From positions 300,278,709-300,342,708 of the forward strand of contig OZ024740.1 of NCBI GenBank assembly GCA_964016885.1: 64,000 nucleotides of DNA. Reading direction: 5' to 3'. The notes beneath the pieces were generated by a model that saw only the letters and a list, made by a program, of their open reading frames with translations, had not been told where the DNA came from and made no database searches. The translations under genes and the position numbers were made by a program. Below, one piece after another: positions 54,826 through 64,000 of the stretch; positions within the stretch are counted from its first letter, which is position 1; every line of letters starts with the position of its first letter. This stretch comes from Eledone cirrhosa (taxonomy: Eukaryota; Mollusca; Cephalopoda; Octopoda; Eledonidae).

Positions 54826-55095
54826 AACCACTTAAATGCAGTTGGGAAGAAGGTAGTAGCCGAGACAAAGAAAGATTTTGAAGTGTTATGATCATTTTCG
54901 GAGAACACGGCGGACATACGAAGAGATTTAAATATACCAGTTGAGCCTGGATTTGATGTTATGGAAGATGACATCTTGCAATTGATACAAAACGAGAAAA
55001 AAATTTCTACTGAAAAATTACCAGATTTGTCAGAGTACCTAAACACGCCTCGTACCGAGTTCTCTCTAGACTTTGGTCATTATACTTATAATTAC

Positions 55096-55098
<3 letters not shown>
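54826..55098 (+). other. Possible decayed coding fragment (90 codons, one stop)
   Basis: The plus frame reads NHLNAVGKKVVAETKKDFEV, L, stop, [53 protein letters not shown] and on to a TAA at 55096. The composition is strongly protein-like (charged and amphipathic). I do not recognise the family. It could be a transposase or pseudogene remnant. Confidence 0.3.
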
Positions 55099-55190
<92 letters not shown>

Positions 55191-55199
55191 CACACACAC

Positions 55200-55231
<32 letters not shown>

Positions 55232-55232
55232 G
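55099..55232. repeat. (CA)n microsatellite
   Basis: About 130 bp of CA with two CG interruptions. Confidence 0.97.
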
Positions 55233-55234
55233 TA

Positions 55235-57145
55235 TATAATATATACTAATTAAAGGCGGGAGAAATAAAGAGCTATGTAGGCATGCATATTAACAGGTAG
55301 GTAGTGTATTTAAAATTAGCAAAAAAGAATGAACCCTAATAATAGAAAGAATAATAGTATATGGTACTGTAACAAATTACTCATAGGTTATATGTATAGG
55401 AGATTAATGTGGAATGCTTTGCTTATATGGAAGGAATTCACATATGTTAGAATTCGTTTAAGAAAACGAATGACCCTCAGAAATTGGTTCTACCATATCC
55501 GGTAAACTTAAGATATCTTGTTAATGTAATTTATCATCACTATGTTAGATAATATCGTTAAGAAGTGAATAATGAACAGTTCCAGCCATTCTTATTAGTA
55601 ATGTGTTAGTGCCGGTCGTTGTATTGAAACTGACTAATGTGTTATATCCATTATATTAGCTATGTTATCAAACTGAAATATCATATTACTAATGTCTAAA
55701 CTTTCATAGATTCTCAACATGATTTCATCAATTCGTATTGTTTCATTAATTATAATCGATCAGTTGTGCTTTTATGTTACATCCTTCATATATTATCTTA
55801 TTGAAGGAATCGTATGGTGCACACGCCATTGAAAATAGATGTATGATAAGATTGACAATATTTTCAAGCATGAATTAAATATCATGTATAGATCACGATT
55901 TCCGTTGTCCAAATTATCAGTGCAATGGTAATGTCTTTTGAGTTAAACCCCATATAAATGCCAATATTCTTTGATATATAGTGAATTTAAGTGATTTAGA
56001 AATATTTATTGATATGATAAAATACTTCTAAGAGGATTTCGTTTCATCTTTACTTCAATAAAATGTCAAATAACAAGATTCAATCTGCTATGCCTTTCTG
56101 AATTATAACTTTCTGGACATTAAGTACATATGATTCTAGAAATGAGCGAGGATGAAAATTGCTACTCTTATATAAAGTGTAAAAATAGAGAGGCTTGTAT
56201 TTCTTAAATTGTTTCGTTTCTTATGTTTTCAAGTAATCATTACTTATAAATGGGAGGTTCAGTTTTCATTTTGAATTCGATACACGAAGTATATTTTTAT
56301 TCTAGCATGTTGTTTCTTAATTTATATTTACATGCCAATAGTGATTCTAGAAGTTATAATTGCAAAAAAAGATCCATCGATTCGATAGACATTACTGCAT
56401 AAACATAGGATCAAGCGATTATAAATAATTATGTGAATTATTGAGTTCAAATGTGCGGCGGGATGTTTTTATAATATTATCCCCAGGAAATTATTCTAAA
56501 TTATGATGACATAATGTGAAAATCCTTGATTAATATATAGTGACTAGCATTAAGTACATACAAAATAGCGAAAAAGGTATATATCGATATTTCAAAACGC
56601 CATACATACGACCAAAGTTACTTAACTTTCAGCTAAAATGATCTTTAGGAAAACAATTAAAATGAAGGTAAAATCCTTTCCTTAGTATCGGTCATAATCT
56701 TGGTATTTGTTAATTTGGGCGGGCAGAAACTCAATCTCTTGAAAATGTGTTTTATTTTTAATTTCAATAATTATTGATTGAAATATCAATTTGCATTAAC
56801 CGTTCAAAGATAATGAATTATAAATGGATATTATTATTTACATAGAAATAATAAATTGAATAATTATTACATTTTTTTAGAAATACATTTCCAAACGCCA
56901 ATTTAGGCATGTACATAAATAAATATCAGAATTAATGCAATAGATTCATTATGTACACATATATCCCAAAATCACCATCAACATTGGAAGTAAAAAGCTG
57001 ATGTGGCTAAGCAGAGAAAGTTAATAAATTAGATACTTAGAATTTAGATTACTATAGTGTTATTGGACTGACAATATCACTTCCCTGTAGAGAGCCTATG
57101 AATTATTACGGTTTGTTTAATATTTTCCTCTTAAGTTATTTAGCT
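55235..57145. other. Unassigned AT-rich sequence
   Basis: 1.9 kb without recognisable features. Confidence 0.55.
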
Positions 57146-57149
57146 ATTT

Positions 57150-57590
57150 GCATTCTAGCCGAGAGGCTGAGGCCATGCCGAAGTATTGGCACTTTTCTCC
57201 AATATTTTCACACCTTTCCATATTTTTGGAAGCCATGTAGAATGAACCACTGGGGGACTCTCCTTGTTTCTTGGATCAATTCCTACATTCTTTAAGTTCC
57301 TTGAACCTTATCTTTGGCTTACTCTGTTTCTCCGAGCAAGTTCCCCATGAACCATTTGCATAGGGATACGCATGTCAGACATTCGGACAATATGACCACC
57401 CCACCGAAGCTGGATTTTCAGACTTAATGCCTGGATGGAACAAATACCAGATGTAGGTAGAACATGAAAGTCGGGAATGAATGAATTCCATTTTAATGTC
57501 AGAATATGGAGCCCAAAGTGATATTTGTAACGCGTCCAAGTTGCAGAAGTGTACATGAGAGAGGATATCAGAAAATAATTATACACAAAC
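57150..57590 (-). mobile_element. LINE RT C-terminal fragment
   Basis: Minus strand reads LMYTSATWTRYKYHFGLHIL, WNSFIPDFHVLPTSGICSIQ, ALSLKIQLRWGGHIVRMSDM and RIPMQMVHGELARRNRVSQR, then a stop. This is the segment after the RT thumb common in invertebrate non-LTR polyproteins (S.EA..L..QLRW.GH..RM.D.R.P....GEL). It then fades after 57300. Clade not assignable. Confidence 0.78.
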
Positions 57591-57599
57591 TTTTTTTGA

Positions 57600-58015
57600 T
57601 ACTTGATATATCTTTATGGCAAAACTCGAGAATCTAAACTAAAAACATGTTGTTGCCCATTTTATTTTCAGAGATATTTCTTAATCCAATGTTCCATCAT
57701 TATCCACTGCACTCTCAATGCATATGGAGGATTCAAGAACCTTATCAAGACTAATTTTTACATATATGTAAGGTGGTGGAATAACTTCACATGGTGCAAG
57801 TTGACGCCATATCAACATTTGTTTTACATTTATAGGCAAGCCAAAGATACAACATGGCAAATCAAATGCAGAAATCACCAATTGCAATAAAGCTGAGTAT
57901 GTCTTTCAAGGTAATATTCATCGGCCTACAGTGGGTCTCTAATCGGTGAGGTGATAAGTATTGAGTACTCTGGTGCGTTATGGTCCATCTGGTTCCTTAC
58001 CACACTTACTTCGTT
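57600..58015. other. Unassigned, possibly repeat-derived
   Basis: A 95-codon ORF (57603-57890) shows no motif. The end (cctacagtgggtctctaatc) looks like part of a dispersed repeat but has no partner in the window. Confidence 0.4.
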
Positions 58016-58042
58016 ATATATATATATATATATATATATATT
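58016..58042. repeat. (AT)n microsatellite
   Basis: Short AT run. Confidence 0.9.
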
Positions 58043-58102
58043 TGACGAATGAGAAAAAGGAGTATTGAATACCAATATTCATTATTAAGGCAAAGTACTG
58101 AG

Positions 58103-58152
58103 CCTTGTTACATTGGAGTTTCGCCTGCTTATCGCAGGTTCATTCGACAAGA
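58103..58152 (-). ncRNA. Hammerhead ribozyme, core-mutated
   Basis: Minus strand: stem I UCUUGU/ACAAGG (five pairs and a wobble), then CGAAUGA where CUGAUGA is expected, stem II CCUGC-GAUAA-GCAGG (five perfect pairs), GAAA, stem III closed by C-G and A-U, cleavage triplet GUA. The architecture is unmistakable, but the two core substitutions should abolish activity. Confidence 0.6.
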
Positions 58153-58159
58153 ATAAAAT

Positions 58160-58985
58160 TAATAATAATAATTATATACGTATGAATATATATATATATA
58201 TATATTTGTCCATGGGTGCGTCTGTAGATGCGCCTGTGTGTTGATGTATGTGTTCTGCTTTTGACGTATCAAGATGATATTTGATATTATAATGCTGAAA
58301 CACTAACACAACTTTTGTTAGTTGCAGCGATATATTCATCACGGACTAGACTATTGAACTATTCATAGAGGTAGAAGCAAGGCTTATTATATCTTGGACA
58401 CTTCCCGTGAAATTATTCTCTAAATAGTCGCAGCTGTAGTCGTATAGGTTTGCGCTTGTATTGATCGTGGATTTTATCGATTGCGAAAATATTTAAATAG
58501 CTTGCTTTTGTTCATTTACAAATCTTTAACATCTTTTTTCTTTCTCTGGGAAAACGGCTCCACAAATACTGATGTGGAGTTTATTCAAAAAGTCTCATTG
58601 TTTTGTGACTTAAAGAACATCAAGCGTCTATGAACACTACATTTAAATAGACATAGAAAGGCACAGATTATTGCGATCAAACAAAAACATATATATACCC
58701 ATATATACACGCTCATAAAAATACGTTCCAATACATAAATATTGCAATATAGAATACATCTCAATCGAAAAACAAAAATCTCACGTGCTCTAGTTATACA
58801 CTCTCTCTCTCACTCTCTCTCCATAATTCTCATTTCTCACTCTCAGTCAGTAAAAAATATTATATATATTTGAATATGTATGTATAGTCATTGAAAGAAA
58901 GAGGGTCGGTGAATGTATGTTAGAGTCTGTGAGAATGAGAGAGACTGTGTTCATGAATATTTATGTATATCACTATAAATCAGAC
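58160..58985. other. Unassigned
   Basis: AT-rich with short microsatellites at 58187 and 58801 (CTCT). No gene. Confidence 0.5.
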
Positions 58986-58987
58986 TG

Positions 58988-59127
<140 letters not shown>

Positions 59128-59149
59128 TATAATATTATACTGAAATGAC

Positions 59150-59300
59150 AGGAGGCTGGGCTTGTGTAAATCCTTGAAAGGTTTATTATACTATGATCAT
59201 TTCAATGACTGGGTTCCGTATGAAACCGGTGATATCATCAGGTATTCGAAATATAATAAGTGAATGTAATAGATAAAATCCATGGGGCTGAAAATTCAAA
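59150..59300 (-). repeat. Hammerhead-bearing dispersed repeat (single copy)
   Basis: Same family as the inverted dimer at 18181-18447 (ggtgatatcatcaggtattc, ttattatactatgatc). Confidence 0.8.
59180..59255 (-). ncRNA. Hammerhead ribozyme candidate
   Basis: Minus strand: AAUAC, CUGAUGA (59241-59235), an extended imperfect stem II with a 31-nt span, GAAA (59203-59200), stem III UG-AU-CA with A-U, cleavage triplet AUA, then GUAU pairing with AUAC, and AAUAA able to pair with UUAUU beyond an internal loop. The core is complete. Stem II is weak (several mismatches), so activity is uncertain. Confidence 0.6.
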
Positions 59301-59380
59301 GACCCGAGGATGACCGCCATCCAGCATCTTCTACTTTTGACGCTCGCCCTCGAGTGACGTGGCTAAAGCTTACAGTGTGC

Positions 59381-59880
59381 TACTACCGGTCAAATAAAGG
59401 AAAACAGAAAGGGATAGGAACATAAGTCAGCGTTAATATCATGCCACAAGAAAAAAGAAAGAAAGAAAGAAAGAAGAGAGAAGAAGGGGGAAGGAAGAAG
59501 AATAGAGAAGCCAGGCTTAATGTCAGCTATAAGAAGAAAGACAGAAAGAAAGAGGAGGAAAGGTCGGTATTACAGTCAGGCCAGGAATGTCGCGAAAAAC
59601 ATTTTTATTCTAAGGGACCCGTATCTTAACAACTACTACCGGTCAAATATAGGCAAACAAAGAGGGGAAGGAAGATAAGTCAACGTTAATATCATGCCAC
59701 AAGGAGAAAGACAGAAAGAAGGGAGAAGAGAAGGAAGAAAAGGAAGAAGAAGAAAAGTCAGGGTTGATGGCTTCAAGAAGAAAGATAGAAAGAAAGAGGA
59801 AGAAAGGCGATATTAATGTCAGACTACAGTCAGGCCAGGAATAGGCGCGAAAAAAATATTTTCAAAGGGATCCGTGTCTT
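59381..59880. repeat. 253-bp tandem duplication, purine-rich
   Basis: Two units starting tactaccggtcaaata at 59381 and 59634, both with cgttaatatcatgccacaag, an AGAA/GGAA-rich block, cagtcaggccaggaat and gggaycckgtatctta. Identity is high at the ends and lower in the purine block. Confidence 0.85.
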
Positions 59881-59884
59881 AGCA

Positions 59885-60095
59885 GAGGTAAATATAGTGG
59901 GGGTCAGTGTGTTATAATGTGTGAGCAGAAGATTGGAACGTTACATTTTTGTTTCGACTTATAGGATGAAGTTAAACAATTTATATTTAATATTAACATT
60001 ATAAAATTAAAGAAATTAGAAAATTTAAAGTTAACCAGTTTAACATTTTTAAGGTTGCGAGGTTTAAGCAAAGAAAGAGTCTTTTATGAAGACAC

Positions 60096-60139
<44 letters not shown>

Positions 60140-60152
60140 TGTGTGCGTGTGT

Positions 60153-60232
<80 letters not shown>

Positions 60233-60332
60233 ATAATGAAATTATTGTGTAAAGTGCTCAGGTGCACTACAACTCGTCAATATAGTACATAGAATAATAC
60301 ACAAATGCCAGCGAAGTACATGTTTGTATGTG
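59885..60332. other. Unassigned with (AT)n runs
   Basis: AT runs at about 60098-60136 and 60156-60223. The rest is unassigned. Confidence 0.55.
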
Positions 60333-60560
60333 TTAGCTGTAGTGTTGGCGGATCTCGGGAAGCATGGAGGCCTTAAAGGATGCAGCGTCTCGACAGCTAA
60401 CAACTGATGCAGGTAGTTTGTTCCATGCTTCAGCAACTCTGAGCGTGAAAAAATGTTTCCGAAAGTCATGGGAACTGTGCTGTTTTCTTACTTTGTGGGC
60501 ATGTCCACGTGTGTTAGACACATGGAAATCGAAAAGGCACTCAGGGTTGTTGTTGGCATA
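60333..60560 (-). mobile_element. LINE polyprotein C-terminal fragment (CR1/jockey-like)
   Basis: Minus strand reads NNPECLFDFHVSNTRGHAHK, VRKQHSSHDFRKHFFTLRVA, EAWNKLPASVVSCRDAASFK and ASM. The FF..RV..AWN.LP..VV.......FK block ends many APE-type LINE polymerases. Confidence 0.78.
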
Positions 60561-60844
60561 TATATATATGTTTGGGTGTGTGTGTATGTATGTGTGTGCG
60601 TGTGTGAATGTGCACGTGTGTGTGTATTAGCACACTTTTTTTTCTTATATAAACGTCCATTACGTGACATGGGGCTACCCATTTTCACAATATTGCCAAA
60701 TGTTGTGGTACAATAATACATTAAACTAGTTAAACATGTACAAAATAGGTAACAACTCACTTAGTTCAAGTCACGATCAGGATGTAGTGGTGTATAGCTG
60801 GATAAGAATACACACACACACACGCACACACACATACACAGACA

Positions 60845-60889
<45 letters not shown>

Positions 60890-60972
60890 ACGTAGACATT
60901 ACAATATAAGGGAAGAAACATAATAGAACCTTTGATGATGTCACAGGTGTGTGTTGAAATAACTTTGTTAGA

Positions 60973-61063
<91 letters not shown>

Positions 61064-61249
61064 TAGAGAGAGAGAGAGAATGATTAAGTATCGAGAGAGA
61101 AAAAAAAGGAAAGATAGGCGCTACATATATTTAGTTGCCAATAGTTTGTGCATATGTGCGCAATACTCGTGCCTACAGGGTTAAATATTCGAAGCGTCAA
61201 TATTTAGTGGGCGTGAAAAAATAAGCAAGCGATTATAAAAGAAATTAAT
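60561..61249. repeat. Microsatellites (GT)n, (AT)n, (GA)n and unassigned sequence
   Basis: GT runs near 60570-60620, AT runs 60845-60884 and 60976-61042, GA 61043-61078. No gene. Confidence 0.7.
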
Positions 61250-61304
61250 ACAAGGAATTTAAAACCGTTAGAACATGTTTATATAACAGTGCGCCTACGT
61301 ACGT
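61250..61304. repeat. Left flanking inverted repeat of a PLE fragment
   Basis: aaaccgttagaacatgttta and cctacgtacgtttc are complementary to 62437-62500 with few mismatches. Confidence 0.88.
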
Positions 61305-62020
61305 TTCAACAACACTAATAACCTTAACATCCCTCTAACACCACCAAATAGTGTTGGTGGCAGCCCCGTCAGACGAAACCCACGTAACCCAGGCGTGACT
61401 GGAGAATATACCGGTGACCCACACGCGTTACCCACCGGCAACAGAACGGGCTGCGGCGTGCGGAGTGATAATGCGACAACACCGCACACCTCGAGATATA
61501 ACAGTACCAATGACCGAGTTAGAGACATAGAAAACAACATAGGTAGCAATAGTAATAGCTTTACTTCAGGAACTAGAAGCGACCGTGACGGAAAATGCAA
61601 CTGTCGATACAGGGGAGGCTGCCCTCTCAGAGGAAACTGCCTGACTGATGAGGTTATTTATAGGTGCACCGTAACTCGCCATAATGGATTTAAACACAAT
61701 ATAGGGGCCATCTCTGGCCAGTTTAAAACGAGATTTAGAACACATCTCCACTCTTTCAGGAACAAAAAACTAAGGCACTCCACATCACTTGCCAACTACG
61801 TGACGACATTACAAGACGCCAACATCAGCTTCTCCACACACTGGGATATTGTCGGTAGGGCTGCACCTTACAACTTCAGGAGGAAATGCCAGCTCTGCCT
61901 CATGTAGCTGTACTACATCATAAGAACACCGCATGAGCTCATAAACAGCCGAGCGGAATCAGTCACAAATTGTAGATACCGGTTGCAGGCGTCGTATCTT
62001 GCCTGGGAAGCGACTGCGAC
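61305..62020 (+). pseudogene. PLE linker, CxC motif and GIY-YIG endonuclease fragment
   Basis: Open from 61305. A polar linker (NNTNNLNIPLTPPNSVGGSP ... NSTNDRVRDIENN) is followed by DGKCNCRYRGGCPLRGNCLT, DEVIYRCTV, HNIGAISGQFKTRFRTHLHS, FRNKKLRHSTSLANYV and KCQLCLM. A single stop at 61905 interrupts it, and it continues IIRTPHELINSRAESVTNCR. The YIGST block of relatives reads HNIGAIS, so the GIY-YIG core is damaged. It is a different family from the 22-26 kb PLE, with the same domain order. Confidence 0.82.
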
Positions 62021-62436
62021 ATGAAAACTATGAACTGGGTCCCCGTGCTCTAACCATAACACCCCGGTGGGCAGGCAGTATAAACAAACATCTGTGAACC
62101 AAATGTACATCGCAACCATGCTCGAACAAGCATTAATGAAGCAACACCCACTAAATAATAAATGTACATCCCAGACTCGACCTGAACTGGTACGAGTGAA
62201 ACAACACCCATAATATAAACATGCAAAACACCATCATATGAACAGGTATAAAAAAACAAATGGGACTAGATTGTTAGAACACCGACCAGAGTTACTCCCC
62301 CTGCTGTGCGATAATAACAGCACATGCATGTAGGAGAAGAATGAACTCTGATGTTAATTTAACCGTGAAACCCCTCCTGGGTCCTGTATTGATCATTTTT
62401 TTGTTTTCCATGCCCTTCATAAGCCAATTCCGGGCG

Positions 62437-62505
62437 AAACGTACGTAGACGAACTATTATATAAACATGTTCTAACGGTTTTAAACTCCTTGTATTCATT
62501 TCTTT
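62437..62505. repeat. Right flanking inverted repeat of the PLE fragment
   Basis: gaaacgtacgtagacg and taaacatgttctaacggttt. The plus strand shows GAAAC-GUAC-GUA, the 3' half of a hammerhead, without a recognisable 5' half. Confidence 0.85.
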
Positions 62506-62740
62506 TATATATATATATATTTATATATATTTTCCTAATTGATGGTCAATCAATGAGAAACATTAATTGACAGATAAATTAACTATGGAGATATAAAATA
62601 TACAGAAGCGAAAACCAATACAAACATAAAAGAGAGTGTGTTTTATCATTATTTCTGACAATATCATAACAACAAGACCCTCCCCAAATATAACAATATC
62701 TATATATTTCTATCTCTCTGTCTATATATATATATATATA

Positions 62741-62970
62741 TCACCTTGATCACCTTGACCGACCAGTTTGTTGGGCGCCAATCGGCGCCGCTGGTCACAG
62801 CACGTCGTGCTGTTTTAGCCATAAGATAACGCCATAATACTGGCTGGGCGGGAAGGTACTCATTTCTACAGGTGAGTAAACCAGAGTAACGTGAAATAAA
62901 GTGTTGTGCTGCTCAAGGAAACAACATATCACCCGGTCCGAGAATTGAACTAACAACCTTTTGATTGCAA
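62741..62970 (-). mobile_element. tRNA-headed SINE, second type
   Basis: Minus-strand body (cagtattatggcgttatctt, cactttatttcacgttactc) and B box (gttagttcaattctc). The A-box half is replaced by an AT run. Confidence 0.8.
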
Positions 62971-62974
62971 TATA

Positions 62975-63238
<264 letters not shown>

Positions 63239-63383
63239 GTTATTTTAATATATATATATATATGAGTTGAAAAAAATGAAAACGAAAAACGAAATTTCAT
63301 TTCTCACTCTTAGTATGGCACTTACTTAAATGTAAGTATGTATGTATACGTACATACATATATGTATACAGACGTACAGTAGC

Positions 63384-63455
<72 letters not shown>

Positions 63456-63489
63456 GCAGGTACACATACATATATGCACGCATCAGTTT

Positions 63490-63760
63490 AGCAGACGCTT
63501 ATTATAGCGCTGCTTTGTTCGTTTGTCAACAAACTGAACAGCCTGCATTTATGCCATACGGTGTTAAGGTAACCACGTCACCTTTTTATTCAACACTGAC
63601 ACAGGAACGATGTACGAGTTTCAATCTTGTTAGCTATCATCAGCACCGTTTACCCATCTGCCAGATAGTTGAACGTTCGAAAGTATATACTTTCCTCATG
63701 AAAATTAACGGCTGAGCAGCCTAATTTGCATATTGAGTGAGTTAAATCGGTCAGGCATAC
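63490..63760 (+). repeat. Copy of the 18.5/19.2-kb hammerhead repeat
   Basis: Shares acactgacacaggaacgatg, gaacgttcgaaagtatatac and taatttgcatattgagtgag with those copies. Confidence 0.85.
63607..63649 (-). ncRNA. Hammerhead ribozyme (CUGAUGA core)
   Basis: Minus strand: stem I ACGGUG/CAUCGU (five pairs and one wobble), CUGAUGA, stem II UAGCU...AGAUU (one G-A mismatch), GAAA, stem III C-UC-G with A-U, cleavage triplet GUA. Stem I differs from the 19262 copy at two positions and still pairs. Confidence 0.82.
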
Positions 63761-63890
63761 CGAAAACGATAAGTTGAAAAAAATGAAAACGAAAAACGAA
63801 ATTTCATTTCTCACTCTTAGTATGGCACTTACTTAAATGTAAGTATGTATGTATACGTACATACATATATGTATACAGACGTACAGTAGC

Positions 63891-63996
<106 letters not shown>

Positions 63997-64000
63997 GCAG

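Noticed and set aside
61250..62505. DNA transposon with 60-bp TIRs
   Set aside because: The interior encodes a PLE linker and endonuclease, not a transposase.

Overview
The window looks like a gene-poor, repeat-saturated stretch of a coleoid cephalopod genome, most likely an octopus. The evidence is indirect. There are about ten copies of a tRNA-derived SINE of the octopus OR/OK type, a second tRNA-headed SINE type, the dispersed molluscan repeat with the 'CTACAGCTGGATGCCCTTCC' core, very long AT, CA, GA and TTC microsatellites, and invertebrate-type LINE, Penelope-like and mariner remnants. No complete host gene could be supported. One short candidate exon (34417-34504) and a few unexplained ORFs are listed with low confidence. 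Repeat family names come from recognised protein motifs, not from a database search.

Layout. 1-14.5 kb holds a fragment and two long copies of one Tx1/L1-like LINE on the minus strand. The two long copies lie head-to-tail with their ends touching near 9494/9495. They are preceded by two decayed LINEs on the plus strand that end in a restriction-like endonuclease domain. 14.5-17.2 kb is AT-rich and empty. 17.2-20.3 kb holds inverted-repeat elements and a Penelope-like element (PLE) fragment. 21.9-26.9 kb is a long PLE on the minus strand with RT, linker, CxC motif and GIY-YIG endonuclease. It has direct pseudo-LTRs and an inverted copy of its own 3' region. 27-32 kb holds more PLE pieces, a tRNA-SINE and microsatellites. 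33-39 kb is mostly simple repeats, SINEs and unknown sequence. 39.4-46.4 kb is a nested inverted complex of two mariner copies, SINEs, a 345-bp palindrome and a duplicated cysteine-rich ORF. 46.4-57 kb is sparse. 57-64 kb holds LINE tails, a 253-bp tandem duplication, a PLE endonuclease fragment flanked by inverted repeats, and a 507-bp tandem duplication.

The most striking signal cuts across these elements. Hammerhead ribozyme folds (CUGANGA, stem II, GAAA, short stem III, NUH, stem I) can be drawn by eye at eight loci: 19262-19304(-), 27875-27924(-), 36105-36166(-), 40451-40521(-), 40645-40715(+), 44824-44876(-), 59180-59255(-) and 63607-63649(-). Several decayed copies are also present. 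They belong to at least six sequence families. Two intact ones sit divergently in the two arms of the near-perfect palindrome at 40411-40755, and one lies in the 3' region of a PLE copy, in the PLE sense. Hammerheads in PLE terminal repeats are established knowledge. The inverted-dimer architecture and the diversity within one window are the points worth checking.

How the parts work together: this is a record of insertions into insertions. SINEs with 13-18 bp target-site duplications sit inside a LINE ORF1, a mariner and a segment later duplicated in inverted orientation. No cellular operon or pathway is visible.
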